From Saprospirales bacterium (GTDB lineage Bacteria; Bacteroidota; Bacteroidia; Chitinophagales; Saprospiraceae), in contig PAAY01000007.1 of NCBI GenBank assembly GCA_002698985.1, positions 1 to 56,590 on the forward strand: a stretch of 56,590 bases of DNA. Direction: 5' to 3'. Every line of letters starts with the position of its first letter. Position 1 is the first letter of the stretch. Below, one piece after another: positions 34,301 through 42,518 of this stretch. The notes under the pieces were generated by a model. It was not told the DNA's origin, ran no database searches, and saw only the letters and a program-made list of their open reading frames with translations. The position numbers were made by a program, and so were the translations under genes.

Positions 34301-35384
34301 GCACGTCGGTTCCGTAAGTAGGCACACCATCGCAGGTAATACCCGGCTGTCCGTCTTCGGCATCGGCGTTGTAGGTGTATGCAAGGCTACGATCGATGTC
34401 ACAGCCGATGTAGTCGTCGAGGTAACAACCGAGGTCGGCGTCCACCCACATGGCGAAGTAAGTGGAGTCAATGTCCTCAACAGCGCGGTTGATCAGCTTG
34501 TATCGCTGGAAGGTCATGTCGTTGAGCTGGTCGTTGGTGGCATAGGCAAAAGACTGTACCTGCACCTCCATCCTGATGGCGATACCGTTGGTTTCACCGT
34601 GGACGGCTCCTCCTCCTTCATCGTTGTAAATCCAGAAGATCATTTCATCCGGAAACTGTGGAGGCAATTCTTCACAGCCGCGGATTTCAATCATGGGGAA
34701 GTCACCTTTGAGCGGGTCATAAGTGCCATCCATGTCATTGTCCCAGAAGCCGGCCAAACCCTGATCGGTATCGGGCAGATCAAACTGGTGAACACTGAAG
34801 AAATAAGGATTCCGCTTGCCGGGCCAACCTTTTACGCCCAGCGGGATCATATCTTCAGTATAAGTGATCAAACCGGCCTTGGCTTCTTCAAACAGGCGCT
34901 GGTGCTCTTCGATTTCAGAACCCTGCACTTCAAAGAACTGGTCCCATTTGTCGCAGATTTCTTTAGAGGTAACACCCTCGTTGTCGCTGAGGGGGCCGGG
35001 CCAGAAATCGCTCTGGTTGGAACCGTTACCATAGGTTTGACAAGCCACTTTAAGGCTACCGCCTTTATCGAGGCCGCCGAGCCAAACGGCACCGGCAAAA
35101 ATGGAAGAAACTTCGGTCTGGCCGGGTTCAACGGCCGGTACGACGTACTTACCGTCGCCGCGGTCCCACCAAACGTCGCCACCGGTGGTCAGACGGGCAC
35201 GCACGTTGTTGACGTTTTGGTCAATCTGGGCTTTGGCGGTGGTACAGGCCTCCCGAAACTGCACCTGGGCATCGTTTGGCTTGGCTGGTTTTTCTTTGGG
35301 GTTGTAATAAGCCTTCGCCGAAAAGGAGAAAAGGCAGCACCCCAAAACCAGCATGGTTATTCTTGGTAAACTAAGATTACGCAT
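31356..35384 (-). CDS. Large T9SS-type secreted protein
   Basis: This 1342-residue exported protein has a signal peptide (about 25 residues, ending AKA). The N-terminal half contains ARLTTGGDVWWDRGDGKYVVP and GAVWLGGLDKGGSLKVA, followed by long segments rich in acidic, Asp-x-Asp-type loops (DNDMDGTYDP, NDNDGDGLPDPDGDGVG) that look calcium-binding. The C-terminus (VPNPYYAYSDYESSRLN ... VTIYSLDGKFIRQYNRDE ... WDLKNSKGIPVAGGVYLIHV ... ERTLKWFGI) resembles FlgD-like/T9SS type A sorting domains. The same fold family is common in Saprospiria next to TonB and PorV genes. It lies between exactly those genes here. No enzymatic motif is visible; a structural or adhesive surface role is plausible. Confidence 0.85.
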   Translation of the reverse strand: MRNLSLPRITMLVLGCCLFSFSAKAYYNPKEKPAKPNDAQVQFREACTTAKAQIDQNVNNVRARLTTGGDVWWDRGDGKYVVPAVEPGQTEVSSIFAGAVWLGGLDKGGSLKVACQTYGNGSNQSDFWPGPLSDNEGVTSKEICDKWDQFFEVQGSEIEEHQRLFEEAKAGLITYTEDMIPLGVKGWPGKRNPYFFSVHQFDLPDTDQGLAGFWDNDMDGTYDPLKGDFPMIEIRGCEELPPQFPDEMIFWIYNDEGGGAVHGETNGIAIRMEVQVQSFAYATNDQLNDMTFQRYKLINRAVEDIDSTYFAMWVDADLGCYLDDYIGCDIDRSLAYTYNADAEDGQPGITCDGVPTYGTDVPIIGIDYFRGPRDEFLNELGMSSFTYFNNPSFGNPPPPPGTTDPSTDVQFYNYLSGQWRDGTPFTFGGDGYDPTSTQVIKYAFVDDPNDPTGWSMCNPGGEFPQGLPEYDRRTVQASGPFTLQPGAVNELIIGAVWVPNLDYPCPDISRLQFADDLAQALFDNCFDITDGPDAPDVDWIELDQEIIAVLTNGPTSNNYNEEYEERGLEIPTPVPGQELDTTYNFEGYLLYQLAGPNVGPADFNNPDKARLVYQVDVKNGVSSIYNWLPIANPSAENDPNAPEFIFYPEVQVEGADLGIRHTFVINEDQFATGDRKLINHRRYYFSALAYAHNDYEPFDPLTFVGQKKPFLTGRRNIRTYAPIPRPIVDRDLNAKYGDGPVVTRIDGVGVGGNFVDISDETRAKILDGSFDGTIVYREGRGPIDVKIFNPLDVVDGEFELTFVDDNMGNDKLDAPTYWQLTEVATGNTIISERSIEDLNEQILGEYGFTVTIGQTPDVGTLSAPNDGAIGYDIEYGNPDASFWFSGIQDGFNIPSIPPTLFAFDYVDDTDPHVDLARIGNGYFIPYQLANCQERDPNTYPFYITPSWRKNCNFQKDENLLQKLNNVDIVITPDKSLWSRCVVVEMANRDYNNFAFREDGTPVTTGGGAAHWDVRNSPSVGKNDNDGDGLPDPDGDGVGMGWFPGYAIDVETGKRLNIFFGENSVYDAENGYESGYLDGKPNGRDMLFNPNSQVLFEDATVFTPMLYYAGGQHFVYVTNTEYDSCAFLRTRLDPNIGSSLELKKINAMKQITWAGLPMMQTGTRMQALGDGPTGLIPNEVTLKLRVDNPYAVETGTGDYNGYPTYRFKIEGKQASPLDAVGIDEALQAINVVPNPYYAYSDYESSRLNTIVKITNLPAKCTVTIYSLDGKFIRQYNRDEQPGQPFGNAVPSAQIIPDLEWDLKNSKGIPVAGGVYLIHVDAPGLGERTLKWFGITRQFDPTGL

Positions 35385-35414
35385 GGTTGAATATTTTTTG
35401 AACTAAGAAAATCA

Positions 35415-35443
35415 CCGGGCGAGCGCCAGCGGGCGCTCACCGG
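35415..35443 (-). promoter_or_regulatory. Intercistronic GC hairpin
   Basis: A stem around GAGCGCC-AGCG-GGCGCTC extended by CCGG pairs lies in the 73-bp gap between the TonB receptor and the 1342-residue gene. Like the hairpin at 31316 it has no U tract. Confidence 0.5.
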
Positions 35444-35457
35444 CAATTCGGTTTTTA

Positions 35458-38400
35458 TCAGAAGTTGACAGCAGCGCCGAAGAAGATTCTCCTCGGCAAA
35501 CTGTAGTTGTTCGGATTGAGCAGTCTCCACTGGTAGGAAGCCAGGAAGGCATCCAGGCTCTGGCCCGGGTTGATACCACCTTCCAGGAAGGCCTGTCCTC
35601 TGGAGGAAGAAAGAAATCCATCATCGTCAGGTGAACCGGTGAAGCGATAAACACCGATGATATTGCGACGATCAAATACATTGGATACCCGCAGGTAAAC
35701 ATTCATGCTGAGCGGACGCTTGGACTCCGGACCTGAGAGATCGAAATTCTTGTCGATTTGTGCATTTACTACGAAAGTCCATGGCAGACGGGAACTGTTG
35801 ATGGTTCCTGCAATACCCTGAGAACCCAATTGTGCAGGCTCTACAGCTTTGGTATAAGGACGCCCGCTCACGGCACGGCCCGTAATGTTGAGACCGGCAT
35901 TGGCGAAGATGTCGAGACCACCGATACGAGGACCATTGTACTTCTTGCCGGAACCGTAACGGAAGTCAAAAATACCCGTGAGGATGTGGCGCTCATCGTA
36001 GCTGAGCGGGAAGAGCACCCGCTGAATGCTCCGTGAACCAAGGCCCCGGGAAGAGTTGGCATCAGACCCCGTACCATCAGCGAACTGAAGGGTGTAGTTC
36101 AGGTTCAGTGAAACGTTGCCGGTACGGCGAAGGTCATAAGCAACAGAGAAACCTTTCACCGTCGCAAAATCGAGGTTGTCATAGGTTTCGTAAATGTTGA
36201 CCGGAGCCGGTACGAACTGAATGAAACGGCTCTGGATCATGTCGCGCAATTCCTTGTAGTAAGCTGAAAGCTTGAGGGCAGAAGAGTTGCTAAGCTTTTG
36301 CTGGAAACCAACTTCGTAATCCACGGTGCGCTCAGGCTTCAGGGCGGCGTTGTTCCGCAAACCGCTACCGTTCGTTTCCCAATAGAAATAAGTCAATGGG
36401 CTTACGAAGGTGTTTGATGGTGGGCGCTGAACGAGGATGTCGTAGTGTGCAAAGAAGTTGGCCTCTTCAGAAATCGGGAAAGAGAAGGCCAAACGCGGCA
36501 TCCAGTTGATCTGTGGCGTGTAGTCTTTGAATGAGATATCCGTCTGGAAGTTCTCATTGGTGATGTCCCGCTTGGTTTCATCATCTTCGGAATAGCGTGG
36601 GAATACAATGCCACCACCGAAAATCTCCGAACCATCGTTGGCAGGAGCGCCATTGGGATGGTACCAGGTATCGCCCTGACGGTAAGCCTGCACGGTTTCA
36701 CCACCTTCACTGGTTACATACACTTTGAAATCATCCCCGATGTTACCGGGACGCTGCACGCCAAAGCGATCGCTGAAATCCTTGGCAGTCATGATGTCGT
36801 AAAGCGAGTAAGGATCTCTCAACACCTTTGTATTGGCGTCGTAACGGTCAACCCTTACACCCAAACGGAAGATGATGTCTTTGAAAGTGAATTTGTCCTG
36901 AATGTAAGCGGACTGGTAGTTCGGACGGAAAGCAGCTACCGGGAAGTCACGGATTCCGTTGGCATCTTTGTGGGTAAAGAAATCATCGAAAGTGGTACCC
37001 GTCAACTCATTTCCGAGGTAATCATAACCATAGTAGCTCAATAAGCTGAGATCGTTCAACTCACGGGCAGAGAACATATCCAGGCTCAGATCGCTGGGAT
37101 CCATCCCGTCAACGTTGACATATTGGTTGAGTGGCAGGTTGAGCTTTTCACGAACCTTCTTGAAGAAGAGGTTGTCGTTGCTGGTTGTCACGATGTTGGG
37201 TGCGAAGATGGGTACCTGAATATCGGTAATCAAAGAATCACCTGTGAAGGTGTTTAATTTGATGTACTGACCATCTATGGTATAAAGCACCTGTGTAGAA
37301 TCAAGTCCCTGTCCCTCGATGTGCTCGTTGGCGTGGAGGCGTGCAACGGTCCAGAGTCCTACAGGAGCTACGGTGTAGCTGCGGCTTATCCGCTCTTCAT
37401 ACATGAAGCCCATCTGGATGTTGTGACGAGCATTACCGGAGCCACTCGGCACCAGCTCAAATGAGGTATTGGCATTGAAAGTGATGCGCTCGTCCACCCC
37501 TTTGTTGAAACGGTCGTAAACTGCGCCCACGTTGGTGTGCAGGCCCCATACCGTTGAGAGATTGGTAGGTATGAGACCGTTGCGAAGCTCAAAGTCGTTG
37601 AAATCTGTAGCATCAGCGGCGTTGTGGATGTAGCGTGTAAGCACCGGATTGACCGTGCCTGGCGTGAAGCCGTTGAAAAAGCGGGTGTAGTCAACCTGCC
37701 CCGGATAGATTTCTACTGTGTCCGGTGCAATTGGTTCCACAATGATGTTGATGGATGGCTCCCAGGTAAGGTCAAAGTTTCCGATGTAGCCGTAGTCGAA
37801 CAGGCGGTCGCCATGACGCGGGTCAGCGGTGTTGCTGTTTGATTTTTCGTATCCGAATTGCAGAATGTAAGCTGCATTCTGGATGAGTGCACCCCTGCTG
37901 CGCTCGCCTTCATCGGTGCTGGTGGCCATGGTGGTTCCCAGACGGTGGCGAAGACGTACATTCAGGCGGTAGCCGTCGGATTTTGCGGTTGGATTGTTGT
38001 GGCTGTTGAAAACCTGCCATCCACCAGGTGTGAACTGGTTCTCACGGTTGAAATAAGCTCCCGACAGGGTTACATCAACATTCTTTGAAACATTGGCGTC
38101 GAGTTTTCCGACGATATCGTAGTTGGTTCTTTGCTCATAAGGACGGGCGTCCAGTGCATTTACACCTGAGTTGTCCACCCATTCGGCTGAAGGGAACGGC
38201 GTTCCGCCCAGCAGACGAACCGGATTGGCTTCCAGTTCTGCCAGCACATCATCTTTCACCCGGTAAACAGGAATGGCAGGCGGGTCGTCGTCTTCATTGG
38301 ACTGGAACTGACCGGCAAGGCGGAAACCGAGAACTGTTTCACCGTTGCGCTTCCAGATTGGTCCGGAGACGTTGACCGCAGCCAGGTTGTGGCCAAAGGC

Positions 38401-39117
38401 ATCAAGAAATTCTGAGGTCTCAAACTCAGCACCTCCACCATAGCGTTCAGACGGGCCTTTGGTGGTAATGGAGATGATACCACCGGTCACGTCACCATAG
38501 CGGGCTTCTACCCCACCGGTAATCACCTGCAATTGCTCAATTTCCGATTTCGGAATGGAGGCTCCGGACACCCGCACACCATCGATGTAGTAGTTGGTGG
38601 CGTTTGAACGGGAACCGCGAATGGAAATGGCGCCTCCCTCGTCGCTGGTGGAAACTCCACCTGCCAACGATGCCAGCGCGTTTACACTCCTGGTCGGGAT
38701 CTTGGCAATTTCTTCACTCGTGAGGGTTTGTCCCTGGGTGGTGTTGTCCTGCTCGATGAGCGGTTTCTTCCAGGTTACTGTAATTACATCGATGGTAATA
38801 CCGGCCGAAAGCTGGGCATTGAGAATATTGGCCTTACCCTCCAGTACAGCTACTCCCTCAATTCTCTGAGTTTGGTAGCCGGTGTAGGAGAACTCTACAT
38901 CGTAGGTTCCCGGATCAAGTTCGGTGATACTGTAATAACCGTCAAAATCCGTTTCACCTCCGGTAATCAGCACTCCGTTTTTGTACAGAGCCACCGTACC
39001 GAAAAGAATCGGTTGACCGTTGTCAGCATCCGTCACCTGCCCCTTCAATGAGGTTTGGGCATGCAGCACCAGACCCGCCAGAAGGAAGACCAGGGTGAGA
39101 AGTAAATGACGTGCCAT
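35458..39117 (-). CDS. TonB-dependent outer-membrane receptor
   Basis: The ATG at 39117 gives 1219 residues with a signal peptide (ending HAQ). Residues about 22-105 form a carboxypeptidase-regulatory domain (LKGQVTDADNGQPILFGTVAL ... TDFDGYYSITELDPGTYDV). The plug domain follows with ALASLAGGVSTSDEGGAISIRGSRSNATNYYIDGVRV and ARYGDVTGGIISITTKG, and the remainder is a 22-strand barrel type ending in an aromatic residue (GAAVNF). It is not a SusC: no SusD partner follows. It is the first gene of an operon with a T9SS-type protein and a PorV-like protein. Ligand unknown. Confidence 0.93.
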   Translation of the reverse strand: MARHLLLTLVFLLAGLVLHAQTSLKGQVTDADNGQPILFGTVALYKNGVLITGGETDFDGYYSITELDPGTYDVEFSYTGYQTQRIEGVAVLEGKANILNAQLSAGITIDVITVTWKKPLIEQDNTTQGQTLTSEEIAKIPTRSVNALASLAGGVSTSDEGGAISIRGSRSNATNYYIDGVRVSGASIPKSEIEQLQVITGGVEARYGDVTGGIISITTKGPSERYGGGAEFETSEFLDAFGHNLAAVNVSGPIWKRNGETVLGFRLAGQFQSNEDDDPPAIPVYRVKDDVLAELEANPVRLLGGTPFPSAEWVDNSGVNALDARPYEQRTNYDIVGKLDANVSKNVDVTLSGAYFNRENQFTPGGWQVFNSHNNPTAKSDGYRLNVRLRHRLGTTMATSTDEGERSRGALIQNAAYILQFGYEKSNSNTADPRHGDRLFDYGYIGNFDLTWEPSINIIVEPIAPDTVEIYPGQVDYTRFFNGFTPGTVNPVLTRYIHNAADATDFNDFELRNGLIPTNLSTVWGLHTNVGAVYDRFNKGVDERITFNANTSFELVPSGSGNARHNIQMGFMYEERISRSYTVAPVGLWTVARLHANEHIEGQGLDSTQVLYTIDGQYIKLNTFTGDSLITDIQVPIFAPNIVTTSNDNLFFKKVREKLNLPLNQYVNVDGMDPSDLSLDMFSARELNDLSLLSYYGYDYLGNELTGTTFDDFFTHKDANGIRDFPVAAFRPNYQSAYIQDKFTFKDIIFRLGVRVDRYDANTKVLRDPYSLYDIMTAKDFSDRFGVQRPGNIGDDFKVYVTSEGGETVQAYRQGDTWYHPNGAPANDGSEIFGGGIVFPRYSEDDETKRDITNENFQTDISFKDYTPQINWMPRLAFSFPISEEANFFAHYDILVQRPPSNTFVSPLTYFYWETNGSGLRNNAALKPERTVDYEVGFQQKLSNSSALKLSAYYKELRDMIQSRFIQFVPAPVNIYETYDNLDFATVKGFSVAYDLRRTGNVSLNLNYTLQFADGTGSDANSSRGLGSRSIQRVLFPLSYDERHILTGIFDFRYGSGKKYNGPRIGGLDIFANAGLNITGRAVSGRPYTKAVEPAQLGSQGIAGTINSSRLPWTFVVNAQIDKNFDLSGPESKRPLSMNVYLRVSNVFDRRNIIGVYRFTGSPDDDGFLSSSRGQAFLEGGINPGQSLDAFLASYQWRLLNPNNYSLPRRIFFGAAVNF

Positions 39118-39305
39118 AAAGTTGAATTTTATTTGCGTTAAGTGATTATTCAATACTGTGAGATCAGCTCATGAGAGGACGGGCGCAAGTATAGTGAAAA
39201 GCCATTGCCTCTCAAAGCCCTTCGCCATGGCAATGGGCTTAAGTCTTGCAGCTATCATTCTCTGGCTGATGGGGAAAATTTCGGTTTTCAGGCTTTGTCA
39301 CTGTG

Positions 39306-39313
39306 CAAATGTA
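39306..39313 (-). promoter_or_regulatory. Candidate -7 box of the TonB operon
   Basis: TACATTTG on the minus strand fits TAnnTTTG, 189 bases before the receptor start. The nearest TTG upstream is 25 bases away, a little long. A second possibility, TATACTTG, is nearer the gene. Confidence 0.35.
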
Positions 39314-39740
39314 GGCGCAAGGTTCTGGCTTTTCCTTCCAAACTGAATCAAAAGTCAGATTCTTGACCCCCATTTTGCCAATGCAAGACATTCACACATT
39401 GCGCCGAAGGCGCTAAAGTAGCTAAATCCTGAAGCCAACTTAAGTGAGGCAATTAAAAATCACCTACCATTGGTGGAAAGCGTAAAGCAACCGACAAGAT
39501 GTAAAAAAGCCTCTGCCCGGATAACAGGCAAAGGCAACGACAAAAATGGACAGGATATCTTTAAAATTGTGGCAAGAGGGTTACCCCTCCTGCGCACAAT
39601 TGTTTTTTGGGCTTAAAAAAGGTGACACCGTTTTACGATGTCACTGTTGGTCGAAACCAAATGGTAGTACATGAAACTTAAATTCGAGGACAAAGTTAGG
39701 GGCAGGAAACAAGGGACGGCAACGACGATTTTAACCGCTT

Positions 39741-39773
39741 TTGATGCTATCTTAACCAAACGAACTATTTTTG
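39741..39773 (+). promoter_or_regulatory. Promoter of the AraC gene
   Basis: TTG at 39741-39743 and TATTTTTG at 39766-39773 are 22 bases apart, within the range seen for Bacteroidota promoters, and 46 bases before the ATG. Confidence 0.55.
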
Positions 39774-39819
39774 CGTAGTTTATTGTCACTTTTGGGTTAA
39801 TAAAGCACAAGACCATCAG

Positions 39820-40716
39820 ATGAAGCCCATTTACGAAGACATCCGTCCCAGCTTTGGCAGTAGCTTCGCCTTCCGCCGTTTCAACGGCGAACAATGCTCC
39901 AGCCTGCCCTACTGGCACTGCCACCCCGAATACGAAATCACATTCATTTCCAACGGAAGGGGCAAAAGGCACATCGGCGACCACATCAGTTATTACGACG
40001 AAGGGGATCTGATTTTCCTCGGCCCTAACATTCCCCACATGGATTTTTCACAGGAGGTTTTTGAGGAACACTACGAAATAGTGGTCCAGATGAAAGAAGA
40101 TTTCCTGGGGCCACATTTTCTGGATGTCATCGAAATGGGAGCCATCAAGGAACTGTTTGAAAGGTCAAAATCCGGATTGGTGTTTTACGGAGCAACGAAA
40201 TGGGACATTGGCGAACGGCTTTCCAGGATGGTGGACATGAACAGCTTCGACCGCCTGCTGGAGCTGTTGAGGGTACTCAACATTCTGGCTTACTCCCCCG
40301 ATTGCTTCTCATTGAACCTGGATTACCAGTCGCTCGAGATCAAACCACAGGAAAAGCAGCGCATTAAAGCGATTTACGATTTCATCGAGCAGAACTACCA
40401 GCGGCAGTTTTCACTGGAGGAAGTGGCAGAGCATGTGAATATGACCGTGCCGGCCTTTTGCCGTTTCTTCAAAAAACACACCCACAAGACTTTTGTCTCC
40501 ATCCTGAACGAGTATCGCGTGGCCCGTGCCTGTGCATTGTTGGGAGAAGAGCACGTCAACATTGCCAACGTGGGTTATGAGAGCGGATTCAACAACCTGA
40601 GCCATTTCAACAAACAGTTCAAACTCTTCACCGGTAAAACGCCCACGGGATACCGCAAGCACCTGAAAAAATTCATGGTAGCACCTAAAAAAACGGGTGA
40701 TGCCACAGCCTCCTGA
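39820..40716 (+). CDS. AraC family transcriptional regulator (cupin plus HTH)
   Basis: This 298-residue protein has an N-terminal cupin-like sensor (LPYWHCHPEYEITFISNGRGKRHIGD ... GDLIFLGPNIPH, about residues 28-75) and a C-terminal double helix-turn-helix (IKAIYDFIEQNYQRQFSLEEVAEHVNMTVPAFCRFFKKHTHKTFVSILNEYRVARAC ... IANVGYESGFNNLSHFNKQFKLFTGKTPTGYR, about 190-285). Such proteins usually sense sugars or glycans and activate nearby uptake genes. It is divergent from the TonB operon, a possible target, and 6 kb from SusC/SusD. Confidence 0.95.
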   Translation: MKPIYEDIRPSFGSSFAFRRFNGEQCSSLPYWHCHPEYEITFISNGRGKRHIGDHISYYDEGDLIFLGPNIPHMDFSQEVFEEHYEIVVQMKEDFLGPHFLDVIEMGAIKELFERSKSGLVFYGATKWDIGERLSRMVDMNSFDRLLELLRVLNILAYSPDCFSLNLDYQSLEIKPQEKQRIKAIYDFIEQNYQRQFSLEEVAEHVNMTVPAFCRFFKKHTHKTFVSILNEYRVARACALLGEEHVNIANVGYESGFNNLSHFNKQFKLFTGKTPTGYRKHLKKFMVAPKKTGDATAS

Positions 40717-40941
40717 CTCGTTCATTCAGAATCAGTTTGACATTTGACACGGTTTTTGCCCTGGGCTAAGCACCATCCCCCAGTTTTTAAAGGACATCTT
40801 TGTCCAACCCATCCCCCACCCAATCCGAATTACTTAAGACAAGACTGTTTTTGCATTGCCAACATTTGGTTCACGCCAAGATGTGTGTGGCATGCCGAAA
40901 GATACTTTACTCCTATTTCCGTGTTTAATTAACCAAACTGA

Positions 40942-40973
40942 AAAGCCTGCCTTCCTCGTGAAGTGCAGGCTTT
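40942..40973 (+). terminator. Terminator-like hairpin
   Basis: AAAGCCTGC and GCAGGCTTT pair over 9 bp with a 14-base loop. It is 226 bases downstream of the AraC stop and could end that transcript; a TGTGCTTTT follows. Confidence 0.6.
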
Positions 40974-41124
40974 GTGCTTTTGAAAACTTTTTTCGAAAAA
41001 AGTTCTTGTTTTTCGCAACCGCTAAGGGTTTACCCCTGTCTATAGGATTGTCCATCTGAGAACATTGGGTTTTTGTTAAAGAAAATCACTTTCAGAATAG
41101 GGGTGCCAGCGAGCAGTTTCCATC

Positions 41125-41132
41125 TATATTTG
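41125..41132 (+). promoter_or_regulatory. Candidate -7 box (TATATTTG)
   Basis: TATATTTG fits TAnnTTTG, 49 bases before the ATG of the 73-residue protein. A -33 element is not evident. Confidence 0.5.
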
Positions 41133-41181
41133 CAAAGTCAACACCCCACCACCGATTTTGGTGACCAAAACGAATCTACCT

Positions 41182-41403
41182 ATGAAATCCAAATCATTCC
41201 GCAATTACATCTGGGCTGCACTGGTTACTTTCAGTGTTGCATGCTACGGCTACCTGTACACCCAGGATGTTTCTGATTACACTGTTCAGGAACAAGCCAC
41301 GGCCACCGTAGATGAAAATGAGGAAGAAGCCAGGGTTTACCTGCCCGACATTGCTTTGTTGAAAAAACTCTACGATTTGGCCGAAGGATTTCTGAACCGC
41401 TGA
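41182..41403 (+). CDS. Small membrane or secreted protein (73 residues)
   Basis: The ATG at 41182 gives 73 residues: a positively charged start (MKSKSFRNY), one hydrophobic segment (about residues 9-26), then an acidic linker (VDENEEEAR) and a C-terminal amphipathic helix (LPDIALLKKLYDLAEGFLNR). This could be a single-pass membrane protein or a secreted small protein. It has its own promoter box and lies 12 bases from the convergent metallo-hydrolase gene. No family recognised. Confidence 0.7.
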   Translation: MKSKSFRNYIWAALVTFSVACYGYLYTQDVSDYTVQEQATATVDENEEEARVYLPDIALLKKLYDLAEGFLNR

Positions 41404-41415
41404 TTTGACCCGGAT

Positions 41416-42306
41416 TCATTCATTACCGTACTTTTTCCAGTACCTGATCAACCCAGCCACGCTCATCCAGGCTGGGTTTGCGTTTTCATAGCGCTCGATG
41501 TTTTCCCCTTCCACACCTGCGTTCCGCAATTGTTCCGCTACATATTCCTGAAACTTTGGCGTCACCTCTTTTGGATCGGCATCCTGCTCAGCCCAGGGTT
41601 TCATCCACAAAGCCCAGTCCATCAAAATGGTCTTGAGTTCTGCCAGGTGTCGGGCTACAGCGGTGACCTCCCCGAAATGCGTCAGGAAGAGGCGGGCAGG
41701 ATTCAATGATTCCAGCCTTTTGATGGACTCCATCCAATGCCCTATGTGGATATCCGGCGGTGGACAAGGGGGCACTACCGGGCCCTTGTTGATCCGGATA
41801 CCTCCCACATCACCCGTGAAAACGTCTTTGCCCAGTTGCCAGGCAATGTGGTGGATGGCATGGCCAGGGGTGTGGTGTGCAATGAACTCTTGATCACCAA
41901 CTTTCACACTTTGGCGGTCTTCGACAATTACCAGCCGATTTTCCGGAATAGCATGCATCTGCCCCCAAAGGCGGTCCATATCGTCTTTGTAAATGCGGGT
42001 GGCTGAGGCCATCAGCTTCGACGGATCGGCGAGGTGAGGCTGGCCGGCGGGATGCACATATACCTTTGCACCACTATTGGCAAAGACCCATGCCGCCCCC
42101 CCGTGGTCGAGGTGGATGTGGGTCAGTAAAACATGCTGAACATCACTCAACTTATAGCCGGCATTCGCCAATCCGGCTTCCAGGGCCGGCAGGGTGGAAT
42201 GAGGTCCGGTTTCTATCAACACAGGTCCTGCCTGGGTTTCCACCAGAAAGGAAGCGATGGTCTCACTGTGATTTCCGAAGTTGAGGTCTATGATCTGGTG
42301 CTTCAT
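41416..42306 (-). CDS. MBL-fold metallo-hydrolase
   Basis: This 296-residue protein has the metallo-beta-lactamase fold motif LLTHIHLDHGG (His63, His65, Asp67, His68) and later metal ligands in HHTPGHAIHHIAW (about 143-155) and FTGDVGG (about 165). A further His is in LFLTHFGEV. There is no signal peptide. The layout resembles glyoxalase-II-like and lactonase-like cytoplasmic hydrolases; the substrate cannot be named. Confidence 0.93.
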   Translation of the reverse strand: MKHQIIDLNFGNHSETIASFLVETQAGPVLIETGPHSTLPALEAGLANAGYKLSDVQHVLLTHIHLDHGGAAWVFANSGAKVYVHPAGQPHLADPSKLMASATRIYKDDMDRLWGQMHAIPENRLVIVEDRQSVKVGDQEFIAHHTPGHAIHHIAWQLGKDVFTGDVGGIRINKGPVVPPCPPPDIHIGHWMESIKRLESLNPARLFLTHFGEVTAVARHLAELKTILMDWALWMKPWAEQDADPKEVTPKFQEYVAEQLRNAGVEGENIERYENANPAWMSVAGLIRYWKKYGNE

Positions 42307-42518
42307 AAAATGGTTTTATCCTTTGCCGCCAAAGTCGGATGATTTTCAGGATTGGCAAAACTGCCGATGCTTTGGCCGAAGGTTATTAGGAAAATTCACC
42401 ATCTTCGTCAAAGGTTGAGAGAGGTTGGGAGGCAAACACTTGCTCAAGCTCAAAAAGCACTTCAGAACGAATCAGGACTTTCTTACCGATGGAACCAATT
42501 TTCACCAAAATCCTACCG

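Larger units (their letters stand above)
39118..39819. other. Divergent control region (TonB operon / AraC)
   Basis: No gene is visible in these 702 bases. It holds a candidate minus-strand -7 box at 39306-39313, several small hairpins (for example AAGCCATTGCC...GGCAATGGGCTT near 39200-39240, GCGCC-GAA-GGCGC near 39400, and GTGACA...TGTCAC at 39622-39644) and the AraC promoter at 39741-39773. Confidence 0.6.
40717..41181 (+). other. Spacer between AraC and the small-protein gene
   Basis: No convincing gene in these 465 bases; the frame at 40744-40932 has no protein-like features. The stretch includes a terminator-like hairpin at 40942-40973 and a TATATTTG box at 41125-41132. Confidence 0.55.

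Noticed and set aside
34599-35369. 256-residue plus-strand open frame
   Set aside because: Antisense to the large T9SS-type protein; no start context or domain.
40744-40932. 62-residue open frame after the AraC gene
   Set aside because: No signal, no domain, Pro/Cys/Trp-rich composition and no neighbour support.
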